A DNA stretch of 64,000 nt. It comes from JAPLJC01 sp052326585. GTDB taxonomy: Bacteria; Desulfobacterota; Desulfobaccia; Desulfobaccales; 0-14-0-80-60-11. Below, one piece after another: positions 25,888-33,763 of this stretch (its first letter is position 1; each line of letters begins with the position of its first letter). Position numbers and translations under genes: made by a program. The stretch is taken from contig JBKQLU010000054.1 of NCBI GenBank assembly GCA_052326585.1, positions 62,001 through 126,000 of the forward strand. The letters run 5' to 3'. The notes under the pieces are model-generated. The model saw only the letters and a list, made by a program, of their open reading frames with translations. It did not search any database and was not told where the DNA came from.

Positions 25888-27288
25888 ATGATGAAGAAGA
25901 TTCTGATTTTTGCGGTAATTTTGTCCTTTCTGGTGCCTGCGGCCGCCTTTGCCGCCACCGAATTTGCCCTGGGTGGTTATATCAAGTTGGATTCCTGGTG
26001 GGATTCCACCCAGAACGGCGCGTACATGAACGGACCGGCGCCGCGCAACAACGATCCTAACAATCACCATGGCAACTTCCGCATGACGGCCATGGGGTCC
26101 CGGTTCAACTTCACCATCAAGGGACCCGACGTCCTGGGCGCCAAACTGACCGGCTTCCTCGAAATGGACTTCGAAGAATCCGCCAATGACACCCTGTCCC
26201 AGAGCAACATCTATGTACCGCGCTTGCGGCACGCCATGTTCCGGTTGAACTGGCCCGGGGATACCGAACTGCTGTTCGGCCAGTACTGGTCCATGTTCTG
26301 CGACTACTACATTGAATCGACCGAAGACGGTCCCTTCATGGTAGTCGGCACGCCCACCGCCCGCCTCCCGCAGATCCGCTTCACCCAGGGGTTCGCGCAA
26401 GACTGGAAGGTGGCCGGTATGATCGCGTCGCCCAACGCCCTCGAAGCTTCAAACGGGACCCAAACCCCGTATAACGCCAGCACCAACGCCGGCGAAGATT
26501 CGGAGACCCCGCAGATCCAAGGGCAAGTTAAGTACTCCCACGACTGGTGGGGCAAGGCCGCCTTTTTCGGCCATCCCATGCCCTTCACCGCGTCGGTTAC
26601 CGCCGGCTGGCAGCGCGACGTGGCGCGGTTTACCGGTATCCCTGCCGGTGGGCAAGGTTTGTTGGCTCTGACCAACATTTCCGGCGGCGCCACCGCCAAT
26701 GGCAACATGGCCAATACCTATCTGAATCCCTGGTTGGTGATGGGCTCCCTGTTCATCCCGGTCATCCCGACCCACAGCGACAACCTGGCCGGGACCATGC
26801 ACATCATCTTTCAGCCCTGGGTCGGCCAGGACGTGTATGCCTTCGGGTTCTTCGGGGACACCACCAACGTCTTCAAGTATAACAATAACACCTTTGGCGG
26901 CAGCCGCCTGCAATTCAACCAGGAAGAACTGAAGCGTTGGGGCGGCATGGTCGAAGCGCAGTACTACTTCGACAACCAGTGGTATCTGAACGTCGCCTAC
27001 GGCAAAAGCGCCGTGATGGGGATCGGTTCAGGATGGCAGAATTACTTTGTCAATAGTGCCACTGCTGCAGGCGTGCAGATGAGGTCGCAGCAGCAGATAG
27101 ACACCACCCTGTGGTGGCGGCCCATTGCGGCCCTGAAGTTCGGGCTGCAATACTCCTACGTGCACACCAACTACCTGTACGATGCCTCTGCTGCTACTAC
27201 CTTCCCCGTACCGGGTACGGCTCAGGGTGCCTTCACCAATAAGGGTGACGAGCATCGGGTAGAGTTCGCGGGGTATTTCTACTTCTAA
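25888..27288 (+). CDS. Outer-membrane porin (beta-barrel)
   Basis: Protein of 466 residues with a Sec signal peptide (residues ~1-22, ending AAAFAA). The mature chain has alternating polar and hydrophobic strands rich in aromatic residues (ALGGYIKLDSWWDS, LRHAMFRLNWPGDTELLFG) and ends in GYFYF, the terminal phenylalanine that marks outer-membrane barrels. It resembles porins of sulfate reducers and related lineages rather than enterobacterial OmpF. The substrate is unknown. A very good promoter and a strong terminator make it a single-gene unit. Confidence 0.85.
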   Translation: MMKKILIFAVILSFLVPAAAFAATEFALGGYIKLDSWWDSTQNGAYMNGPAPRNNDPNNHHGNFRMTAMGSRFNFTIKGPDVLGAKLTGFLEMDFEESANDTLSQSNIYVPRLRHAMFRLNWPGDTELLFGQYWSMFCDYYIESTEDGPFMVVGTPTARLPQIRFTQGFAQDWKVAGMIASPNALEASNGTQTPYNASTNAGEDSETPQIQGQVKYSHDWWGKAAFFGHPMPFTASVTAGWQRDVARFTGIPAGGQGLLALTNISGGATANGNMANTYLNPWLVMGSLFIPVIPTHSDNLAGTMHIIFQPWVGQDVYAFGFFGDTTNVFKYNNNTFGGSRLQFNQEELKRWGGMVEAQYYFDNQWYLNVAYGKSAVMGIGSGWQNYFVNSATAAGVQMRSQQQIDTTLWWRPIAALKFGLQYSYVHTNYLYDASAATTFPVPGTAQGAFTNKGDEHRVEFAGYFYF

Positions 27289-27308
27289 CCCAAAAGCGGT
27301 TGACTTCC

Positions 27309-27345
27309 AAAAGCCCACAGGGTATTATCCCTGTGGGCTTTTTTA
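27309..27345 (+). terminator. Rho-independent terminator of the porin gene
   Basis: AAAGCCCACAGGG (27310-27322) pairs perfectly with CCCTGTGGGCTTT (27329-27341) around a six-base loop, followed by a T-run. Confidence 0.93.
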
Positions 27346-27379
27346 TTGTCAAAAGAGCGTTGCCGGTTTTCGGTAAAAC

Positions 27380-27721
27380 CTGAGATCGTTTCAAGATTTG
27401 GCAGTGTGGAAATTATCCATAGATCTTGCCGGGAAGCCTCATAAATTGACCAGCAAATTTCCTCCGTCAGAGAATTTCGGTTTGACCAATCAGATGAGAA
27501 GAGCCGCAGTATCTATCCCTGCCAATATCGCCGCGGGGCAGGGTCGGAATGCCGCCAAAGAATTCAAACAATTTCTGGCTATCAAGTTGGGCTCGCTGGC
27601 TGAGTTGGAAGTTTCTAGCCTGCGCGGCCGCCGTCTTCATAAGGTGGTCAGTATCGAGAGGAATCCTTTTTCTTTTTTAGCGAAAAGTAAAATCTTAAAT
27701 CAAGGAATAGTAAAGGGATAA
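27380..27721 (+). pseudogene. Degraded four-helix-bundle protein (S23/IVP family)
   Basis: The frame reads RSFQDLAVWKLSIDLA, then FGLTNQMRRAAVSIPANIA and GQGR, close to the family consensus (QMRRAAVSIPANIAEGxGR). However, there is no ATG: the first in-frame codon after a TAA is CTG at 27380, and a heptad-type sequence (CCGGTTTTCGGT) lies where the start should be. After GSLAELE the family pattern (E-T-Q-L) is lost and the remaining ~35 residues look non-native. Both ends therefore seem damaged. If translated it would begin at CTG 27380 or TTG 27398. Such genes often lie near, or inside, rRNA operons; none is here. Confidence 0.6.
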
Positions 27722-27722
27722 T

Positions 27723-28940
27723 ATGATGTTAAAGAACCTCTTGGTTTTTACCGGAAACCGAAAACCGAAAACCGAAAAGCCGCTGTTTCGGAAGTCTTGC
27801 GGCCTGCTGGCGGCGCTCCTATTCGTGGCCGGTGCGGGCCAGGTCTTTATGGGCTGCAGCGGCTCCTGGAACGATGTAAAGACCTGGGCGGGATATCCCA
27901 GTGCCGATAAAACTGAGGATGTTGAGACCATCCCCCCCGAGTCCAAGCAAGAGACGGTGATGATTGACGGCAAACCTTATGTCCGCAGCAAGAACCCCTA
28001 CTGGCTGAGCTACCCGAATCAGCCGGAATATATCTACGTGGAGAAGGGCAGGGAGATGCACACCATGCAGGAATACCTGGTGAAATCCCTGGCCACGGCT
28101 ATTGGTAAGCAACAAGCGGGGGCCGCGGGCAAGACCATTCCCCCTGATAAGATGCAGGAACTGGTGAAGGCCGAGGTGGACCGCATCCTCCGGGAGCAGG
28201 GGCTGGGCGGCTTCGTCTCCCAGGCGGGAGGCGTCAAGGCCCCGTATATGGGGCGCTCCGTGGCAGTGATCCCCGACCTGGATACGCCCGTCAGTGATGA
28301 AGGCCTCAACCGCACCATGGCCATGGCGCTGGGGGAGGCCCTGGGGCGGGTCAAGGACATCCGGGTGGCGGACCAGGGCAAGGTCCGGGAGGCCCTGGGC
28401 AAGACTGGGAGGGCGGGGAAGCTGAACCAGCCGGACAACATCAAGGCCCTGGGCGATATCCTGGGGGTGCAGGGCCTGGTGCTCACCGGCATAATGCCGC
28501 CGGAGAGGGACACGCCGGCGGCCATGGCCTTGCAGGTTTACGACACCTTCACCGGGAGCAAGGAGCAATCCGTCGTTGGTACGGTTCCCGGCGCCATGAA
28601 CGCCCAGGCGGTGTCCAAATTCGCCAATGACAACGCCCTGCGGGTGGGCGGGGACCTGATGAACATTAGCTGGTTCGGCCGGGTCGATTTTGTCAAAGAG
28701 GGCAAGGTTTATCTGAACCTGGGCCAGAACACCGGCGTCAAGGTGGGGGACCGCCTGAAGGTGGTGGTCCCGGGCAAAGAGGTGATCAACCCCACCACCC
28801 ACGCCACCCTGGGATACACCGCCGACGTGACCCAGGGGGAAGTGAAGATAACCGAGCTGCTGGGGACTACCGGTGCGGAGGCCACCCCGGTGAGCGGCGG
28901 CCCCTTCAATGCCAACGACCGGGTGCGGGCGGCGAAATAG
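27723..28940 (+). CDS. CsgG/FlgT-like outer-membrane lipoprotein of unknown role
   Basis: Protein of 405 residues. A signal peptide (~24-44) ends in the lipobox FMGC, so Cys45 would be lipidated. The unusually long n-region GNRKPKTEKP is encoded by a heptad repeat (27751-27778). The middle (~175-290: VAVIPDLDTPVSDEGLNRTM, then GVQGLVLTGIMP) resembles the CsgG/LpoB fold. Residues ~325-360 (VYLNLGQNTGVKVGDRLKV) resemble the C-terminal domain of FlgT. The role is unknown, probably envelope assembly. The ATG follows AAAGGGA. The last 84 bp of the gene recur at 29139-29222. Confidence 0.72.
   Translation: MMLKNLLVFTGNRKPKTEKPLFRKSCGLLAALLFVAGAGQVFMGCSGSWNDVKTWAGYPSADKTEDVETIPPESKQETVMIDGKPYVRSKNPYWLSYPNQPEYIYVEKGREMHTMQEYLVKSLATAIGKQQAGAAGKTIPPDKMQELVKAEVDRILREQGLGGFVSQAGGVKAPYMGRSVAVIPDLDTPVSDEGLNRTMAMALGEALGRVKDIRVADQGKVREALGKTGRAGKLNQPDNIKALGDILGVQGLVLTGIMPPERDTPAAMALQVYDTFTGSKEQSVVGTVPGAMNAQAVSKFANDNALRVGGDLMNISWFGRVDFVKEGKVYLNLGQNTGVKVGDRLKVVVPGKEVINPTTHATLGYTADVTQGEVKITELLGTTGAEATPVSGGPFNANDRVRAAK
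27751..27778. repeat. Heptad repeat array inside a coding region, unit CCGAAAA
   Basis: Four units, CCGGAAA then three CCGAAAA, in the 5' end of the lipoprotein gene. Because 7 is not a multiple of 3, a change of one unit would shift the frame upstream of the lipobox. Confidence 0.8.
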
Positions 28941-28985
28941 TGAGCAGTGAGCAGGAAGAGTGAGGAGTGAGCCGGGAGCAGGAAA
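28940..28985. repeat. Heptad repeat array, unit GTGAGCA, at a stop codon
   Basis: The G of the lipoprotein TAG stop is the first base of GTGAGCA, GTGAGCA, followed by degenerate GGAAGAG, TGAGGAG and similar units. Confidence 0.75.
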
Positions 28986-29027
28986 CCTATCGAGAATCTA
29001 ACTTGTCCCAAAAATTACTTAAGCATC

Positions 29028-29060
29028 AGTGGCACAGGCGTCTCGCCTGTGCCACTTTTA
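29028..29060 (+). terminator. Palindromic element acting as probable terminator of the lipoprotein gene
   Basis: AGTGGCACAGGCG (29028-29040) pairs perfectly with CGCCTGTGCCACT (29044-29056) around TCT, then TTTTA. Related CACAGGCT palindromes at 29266-29284 and 33700-33718 show that this is a dispersed sequence type. Confidence 0.6.
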
Positions 29061-29132
29061 TAGGGCGGCCTGTGGCCGCCGGGATGGATGAAGGCCCGTC
29101 CGGCGCCGATTGGCGGCCGCAGGCCGCCCTAT
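29059..29132. repeat. Small inverted-repeat element (MITE-like)
   Basis: TATAGGGCGGCCTGTGGCCG at the left end is matched inverted by GCGGCCGCAGGCCGCCCTAT at the right end (ending 29132), with about 35 bp between. A similar half, TAGGGCGGCCTGGGGCCGCC, is at 33644-33663. No transposase gene. Confidence 0.5.
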
Positions 29133-29138
29133 GGCTAA

Positions 29139-29222
29139 CTGCTGGGGAATAGCGGGGCGGAGGCCACCCCGGTGCGCGGCGGCCCCTTCAATGGCAACGA
29201 CCGGGTGCGGGCGGCGAAATAG
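29139..29222. repeat. Second copy of the 3' end of the lipoprotein gene
   Basis: This stretch matches 28857-28940 with five differences in 84 bp and no gaps. It keeps the reading frame (LLGNSGAEATPVRGGPF, then the end RVRAAK and TAG). The stop again runs into GTGAGCA heptads. It has no upstream coding sequence, so it is a remnant of a duplicated or recombined gene end. Confidence 0.85.
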
Positions 29223-29258
29223 TGAGCAGTGAGCAGTGAGCAGGAAAAGTGAGGAGTG
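29222..29258. repeat. Heptad repeat array, unit GTGAGCA, after the duplicated gene end
   Basis: Three perfect GTGAGCA units, then GGAAAAG and TGAGGAG. The sister array at 28940 has two perfect units before the same degenerate ones, so the copies differ by one 7-bp step. The rest of the gap to 29592 holds a CACAGGCT palindrome, two GCCCCTGGTATATTT direct repeats (29368, 29394) and a CT/GA hairpin at 29463-29486. Confidence 0.75.
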
Positions 29259-29592
29259 GCAGTGGCACAGGCTTCCAGCCTGTGAGCACAAAAGCCGCCA
29301 TTGTAAGCAGTAAACAGGATAAAACGCCGGGGCGACAGGGACGCAGGCTTCCGCCGGTGACCAAGTCGCCCCTGGTATATTTGGGGTTGGGTGGCCCCTG
29401 GTATATTTATGGCTGAGTCCTCACCCAAGGTTCAGCTTTCCGGGGAGAGCCCCGCTTTTATTCCCTCCCCCTGAGAGGGGGGAGGGTAGGGTGGGGGTGG
29501 TGAAAAGAGGAAAAGAGGTACGTAACATCCAATAGTTCCCAACTACTGACGCCCCCCCCGTGGGGAGGGGGAGTTTGCCGAGGCCTCCTGAG

Positions 29593-29628
29593 TGCTCCCT
29601 GCTCCCTGCTCCCTGCTTACTGCTTACC
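29593..29628. repeat. Heptad repeat array containing the serS stop
   Basis: On the minus strand: GTAAGCA, GTAAGCA, GGGAGCA, GGGAGCA, GGGAGCA. The serS TAA lies within the first units, so the last two serS codons are repeat-derived. Confidence 0.75.
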
Positions 29629-30900
29629 GATCTTCTCCATGCCTCCCAAGTAAGGCCGCAGCTTTTCCGGAATGATGACGCTGCCGTCCTGTTGCTGATA
29701 GTTTTCCAGGATGGCCACCATGGTACGGCCCACGGCCAGGCCGGAGCCATTCAGGGTGTGGACCAGCTCGGTGCCTTTGGCCCCGGGGCGCCGCAAGCGG
29801 ATGGCGCCGCGCCGCGCCTGGTAGTCCTCGAAGTTGCTGCAGGAGGAGATCTCCCGGTAGAGCCCCTGGCCCGGCAGCCAGACCTCGAGGTCGTAGGTCT
29901 TGGCCGCGGCGAAGCCCAGGTCCCCGGTGCACAGTTCCACCACCTGGTAAGGGAGCCCCAGTTCCCGGAGGACCGCCTCCGCATCCTTACGAAGGCCCTC
30001 TAGCTCCTGGTAGGAAGTTTCGGGGGTGGTGAATTTCACCAACTCCACCTTGTCGAACTGGTGCTGGCGGATCAGGCCCCGGACGTCTTTGCCATGGGAG
30101 CCCGCCTCGGAGCGGAAGCAGGGGGTATAGGCGGTATAACGGAGGGGCAGGTCTTCGGCCGGGAGGATTTCGTCCCGGTGGATGTTGGTCACCGGCACCT
30201 CGGCGGTGGGTACCAGGTAATAGTCCCAGCTCTCCAGTTTGAAGAGGTCGTCCCGGAACTTGGGGAGTTGGCCGGTTGCCAGCATGGAGGCCGCGTTGGT
30301 GATAAAGGGGGGCAGCACCTCCAGATAGCCGTGGCGGCGGGTGTGCAGGTCCAGCATAAAGTTGATCAGGGCGCGCTCCAGCGCCGCGCCGGCGCCCCTG
30401 AGCAGAGCGAAGCGGGCGCCGGTGATCTTGGCGGCGCGCTCGAAGTCGAGAATCCCCAGGGCTTCGCCGATCTCCCAATGGGGCCGGGGGGTAAAAGCGA
30501 AGGCGGGAAGCTCGCCCCAGGTCTCGACCACCGGGTTGTCGTCGCTGCCGGCCCCCAGGGGCACAGAGGCGTGAGGCAGGTTGGGCAGGGTCAGGAGAAA
30601 ATCCCGCAGCCAGGCGTCGTGTTGCTCCGCCCTGGTTCCCAGGTCTCGGATATCCTCATTGATCACCGTCACCCTGTTTCTGAGGACCGTGGCCTCCTCT
30701 GCCGCCCCCTTTTTTATCAGGCCCCCGACTTCCTGGGACAGACTATTGCGCTGGCGCTGCAGGTCCTCGGCCTCGGTCAGCAGACGGCGGCGCTCGCCCT
30801 CGTGGAGGAGAAAGTCAGCCACGGAGACCTCCAGCCCCCGGGTCTTCATGGCCTGTTCCACCTGCGGCAGATGGTCCCGGACAAATTTCAGGTCAAGCAT
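29617..30900 (-). CDS. serS: Seryl-tRNA synthetase
   Basis: Protein of 427 residues, the usual length. The N-terminal coiled-coil arm (~30-100) that grips the tRNA-Ser variable arm is followed by the class II catalytic core: motif 2 CFRSEAGSHGKDVRGLIRQH and motif 3 NGSGLAVGRTMVAILENYQ, with TAEVP. The C-terminus ends IGKQ, where the last codons and the TAA are part of a heptad array. It lies downstream of tyrA, separated by 105 bp containing another heptad array, so it may have its own promoter. Confidence 0.97.
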   Translation of the reverse strand: MLDLKFVRDHLPQVEQAMKTRGLEVSVADFLLHEGERRRLLTEAEDLQRQRNSLSQEVGGLIKKGAAEEATVLRNRVTVINEDIRDLGTRAEQHDAWLRDFLLTLPNLPHASVPLGAGSDDNPVVETWGELPAFAFTPRPHWEIGEALGILDFERAAKITGARFALLRGAGAALERALINFMLDLHTRRHGYLEVLPPFITNAASMLATGQLPKFRDDLFKLESWDYYLVPTAEVPVTNIHRDEILPAEDLPLRYTAYTPCFRSEAGSHGKDVRGLIRQHQFDKVELVKFTTPETSYQELEGLRKDAEAVLRELGLPYQVVELCTGDLGFAAAKTYDLEVWLPGQGLYREISSCSNFEDYQARRGAIRLRRPGAKGTELVHTLNGSGLAVGRTMVAILENYQQQDGSVIIPEKLRPYLGGMEKIGKQ

Positions 30901-30918
30901 GATCCCCCCATCAAAGAA

Positions 30919-30942
30919 GGAAAAAGTAAAAAGTAAAAAGGC
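30919..30942. repeat. Heptad repeat array, unit AAAAAGT
   Basis: AAAAAGT, AAAAAGT, AAAAAGG between tyrA and serS, just upstream of the serS start. The same unit occurs at 56939-56961. Confidence 0.65.
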
Positions 30943-31005
30943 AAAGATCTGAGATAAGAGTTATTGCCTTTGCTTGGCCTGGTTACATTTTACTCTTGCC
31001 TTTAC

Positions 31006-31791
31006 TTAACTTTCCGGCGGTTCAGCAAATCTTTCCCTGACACCCTCGATGAGTTTAACCAGGCCGTCGGCGTTTTGGCGCTGGATAAAATAGAGGATAT
31101 CGGCCACGGCATCTTCCAGGGCCCGCAGGGCTGCCCGGTTGGCGGGGTTCTGCAACTGGATGCAGGCATAGAGCTGGGCGTCCTGGCTGAAGAGGCGCCG
31201 GGCCAGGTGGTGCAGGGTGGAAAAGGTGGGTGTGGCGAAATCCTCCAGGTCCTGGGGGGCCACCCCCAGTTCCCGGATAGCCATCTCCAGGGCGATGAGG
31301 CTGAAGTGGGCCAGGCCCTGGACCACGGACATGAGGCGGTCGTGCTCCTTGGCGGTGGTGATCTTCACCCGGGCCCCGGCCTGGGTGAGGAGGTCTTTCA
31401 GCCAGTCGAACCAGCGCTCGCCCCGGCCATGGCACAGGACCACGGTTTGGCCGGTGATGTCCTTGGCGCCGGGGCCGAAGAGGGGGTGGGTTCCCACCAC
31501 CTCCCCCGGGAAGTGGGCCAGCATGGCGTCCATCGGACCCTGCTTCACCGAAGTCAAGTCCATCAAGGCGGCCTGGGGCTGCAGGTGGGGAGCCAGGGCC
31601 CGAACGGTCTTGGCCACTTCGGGAATAGGCACGGCGAGCAGCACCACGTCGGACAGGTGGGCCACTTCCTGGGAAGTCTGCGCCGTATCCAGGTCCGCCA
31701 CCAGGACTTCCAGGCCCTGGGAGGCGAAAAAGTGCTGGAACCAGCGTCCCATCTGACCGCGACCGCCGATCAGGCCGATCCTTACGGCCAT
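31006..31791 (-). CDS. tyrA: Prephenate dehydrogenase (TyrA family)
   Basis: Protein of 261 residues. It begins with the Rossmann motif GLIGGRGQMGRWF (as in the TyrA part of E. coli T-protein). TSVKQGPM and VVGTHPLFGPG, containing the catalytic-region His, and QGLAHFSLIAL follow. It oxidatively decarboxylates prephenate to hydroxyphenylpyruvate for tyrosine. It overlaps aroC by 10 bp and follows aroK-aroC, forming an aromatic amino acid operon. No chorismate mutase domain is fused to it. Confidence 0.9.
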   Translation of the reverse strand: MAVRIGLIGGRGQMGRWFQHFFASQGLEVLVADLDTAQTSQEVAHLSDVVLLAVPIPEVAKTVRALAPHLQPQAALMDLTSVKQGPMDAMLAHFPGEVVGTHPLFGPGAKDITGQTVVLCHGRGERWFDWLKDLLTQAGARVKITTAKEHDRLMSVVQGLAHFSLIALEMAIRELGVAPQDLEDFATPTFSTLHHLARRLFSQDAQLYACIQLQNPANRAALRALEDAVADILYFIQRQNADGLVKLIEGVRERFAEPPES

Positions 31792-32840
31792 GAGATAGCC
31801 CTCTGGCGCAGCAGGAAATCGGCCAGGGTAAGACGCACCATGGCCAGGATCACCGGGACGATGCGGGGAATGGCGCTGAGGTCGTGGCGCCCGCCCACCG
31901 TGATGGTGCGGGGGCGGCCCTCCAGGTCAACGGTCTGCTGCTTCCGGGCGATGGAGGAAATGGGTTTGACCGCGGTGGTGAGCACCAGGTCGTCACCGTT
32001 GCTGATGCCTGCCAGAATGCCGCCGGCGTGGTTGGTGGCGAAGCCTCCGGGAATCAGGGGATCGTTGTGTTCCGAGCCCAACATGCGGGCCGCGGCAAAG
32101 CCGGCGCCGATCTCCACTCCTTTCACCGCGCCCACGGACATCACCGCCTGGGCCAGAATGGCGTCCAGCTTGTCAAAGACCGGCTCGCCCAAACCAGGGG
32201 GGCAGCCCTGCACCCGCACCTGCACCAGGCCTCCCAGGGAGTCGCCCCGGGCCTTGACCTCCTCAACCCGGGCGGCCATGGCCGGCACTACCTCCGGGTC
32301 CGGGCAAAAGAAGGGGTTGTCCCAGATGCCGGCCGCGTCTAGTTTTTCGGCCCGGATGCCGCCCAGTTCCAGGGTATAGGCCAGCACCCGGATGTGGTAA
32401 AGGTCCAGAACCTTCTGGGCCACCGCAGCCGCGGCCACCCGGGCTACGGTTTCCCGGGCTGAGGCCCGGCCCCCGCCCCGGTGGTCTCGAATGCCGTATT
32501 TGGCCTGAAAGGTAAAGTCGCCGTGCCCGGGGCGCAAGACCTCCCGCAGGGCGTCGTAGTCCCGGCTCTTAACGTCCCGGTTATAAACGATGAGGCTAAT
32601 CGGGGTGCCGGTGGTCCGGCCTTCAAAAACGCCGGAGAGGATTTCGACTGCGTCGGGCTCTTGCCGCGAGCTGGCGTGGTCCTGAATCCCCGGGCGGCGC
32701 CGCGCCAATTCTAGTTGCACATCTTCGGGGCTCAAAGGCAGCCGGGGCGGACAGCCGTCAATGACCGCGCCCAGGGCCGGGCCGTGGGACTCGCCCCAGG
32801 TGGTGACCCGAAATACCTGGCCAAAGGTGTTACCCGCCAT
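31782..32840 (-). CDS. aroC: Chorismate synthase
   Basis: Protein of 352 residues starting GNTFGQVFRVTTWGESHG, the first chorismate synthase signature. GIRDHRGGGRASARET (second signature) and later TNHAGGILAGISNGDD follow. It converts EPSP to chorismate with reduced FMN as cofactor. Its start overlaps the aroK end by 11 bp and its end overlaps the tyrA start, so the three genes are one translationally coupled unit. Confidence 0.97.
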   Translation of the reverse strand: MAGNTFGQVFRVTTWGESHGPALGAVIDGCPPRLPLSPEDVQLELARRRPGIQDHASSRQEPDAVEILSGVFEGRTTGTPISLIVYNRDVKSRDYDALREVLRPGHGDFTFQAKYGIRDHRGGGRASARETVARVAAAAVAQKVLDLYHIRVLAYTLELGGIRAEKLDAAGIWDNPFFCPDPEVVPAMAARVEEVKARGDSLGGLVQVRVQGCPPGLGEPVFDKLDAILAQAVMSVGAVKGVEIGAGFAAARMLGSEHNDPLIPGGFATNHAGGILAGISNGDDLVLTTAVKPISSIARKQQTVDLEGRPRTITVGGRHDLSAIPRIVPVILAMVRLTLADFLLRQRAISWP

Positions 32841-33399
32841 GGCATGCGCCTCCGAGAGGCCGGGTGGCCGCCAGGATCAGATCTGCAACCTGGGAGATGC
32901 TGAGACCGCCGGTGTCGATTTCTAGATCCGCGGCATTCCGGTAGAGGGATTGTCGTTCCGCCAGCACTCGTTCCACCTCCGCCATATAGTGATCCGTGGT
33001 GAGGCTGGGACGATTCGACGCCTGTGCCTGGTCCTGCGCCAGCCGCTCCCGGATAGCCTCAGGATCGGCCTTAAGCCAGATTAGAACCCCATTTTCTTTT
33101 AATTTCCTCACGTTTTCCGGATCCAGAATCACGCCGCCGCCGGTGGCCAGCACCTGGCCGCGGCGCCGGTAGTAGCGGGCCACCAGCTCCTTCTCCCGGC
33201 GCCGGAACTCGTGCCAGCCGCCCCGGGCCACGATTTCGGCCACTGATTGCCCGGCTTCGGACACCAGCACCCGGTCCAGGTCCACGAAGGGACGCTTCAG
33301 GACCCGGGCCAGTTTGGCGCCCACCGAGGTCTTGCCGGTGGCCCGGTAGCCGATGAGGACCAGGTTGCAGTCCGGACGCTGATTACTGGCATTATCCAT
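32830..33399 (-). CDS. aroK: Shikimate kinase
   Basis: Protein of 189 residues with Walker A IGYRATGKTSVG, the shikimate-binding segment FVDLDRVL and LATGGGVILD, and a lid rich in Arg (RERLAQDQAQASNRP). It phosphorylates shikimate with ATP. It is the first gene of the aroK-aroC-tyrA operon. The C-terminal tail is slightly longer than typical. The 364-bp region upstream (33400-33763) has no gene but holds palindromic repeats (TAGGGCGGCC half at 33644, CACAGGCT palindrome at 33700). Confidence 0.95.
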   Translation of the reverse strand: MDNASNQRPDCNLVLIGYRATGKTSVGAKLARVLKRPFVDLDRVLVSEAGQSVAEIVARGGWHEFRRREKELVARYYRRRGQVLATGGGVILDPENVRKLKENGVLIWLKADPEAIRERLAQDQAQASNRPSLTTDHYMAEVERVLAERQSLYRNAADLEIDTGGLSISQVADLILAATRPLGGACHGG

Positions 33400-33699
33400 T
33401 AAACACCCGGGTCCGACCCCGGAGAATCAGGCGGACCAGTGTTGGGCTTGGTAAATAGTATGGTATTGACGAAGTATCACAGGCACAAAAAACCCAATAT
33501 TGGCAATCGGTTGGCCTAAGTTTACCAAAACCCTCCCGAAAAGAAAAGGAAGGGCTAATTTCCGGGGCCGCTGGCTCTCAGATGTCGGCGCCAGGGGCGC
33601 CCCCATGCCTCAGCCATCAGCTTTTTGATGGACGAAGTGAAATAGGGCGGCCTGGGGCCGCCAAAATTCTGGAGGCGCAGCCCGCCAGTGAAGTCCGGA

Positions 33700-33718
33700 C
33701 ACAGGCTGGCAGCCTGTG
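33700..33718. repeat. CACAGGCT palindrome (dispersed)
   Basis: CACAGGCT-GGC-AGCCTGTG, a perfect 8-bp stem, same type as at 29028 and 29266. Together with the TAGGGCGGCC half-element 40 bp away it repeats the pairing seen at 29028-29132. Confidence 0.6.
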
Positions 33719-33763
33719 CCACTAAAGATCCTTTTAGCGAAATTCTAATCTTGAGACGCGTCT

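Noticed and set aside
28940..29628. CRISPR-like appearance of repeated units
   Set aside because: Units are 7 bp in direct tandem without spacers, and no cas gene is present.
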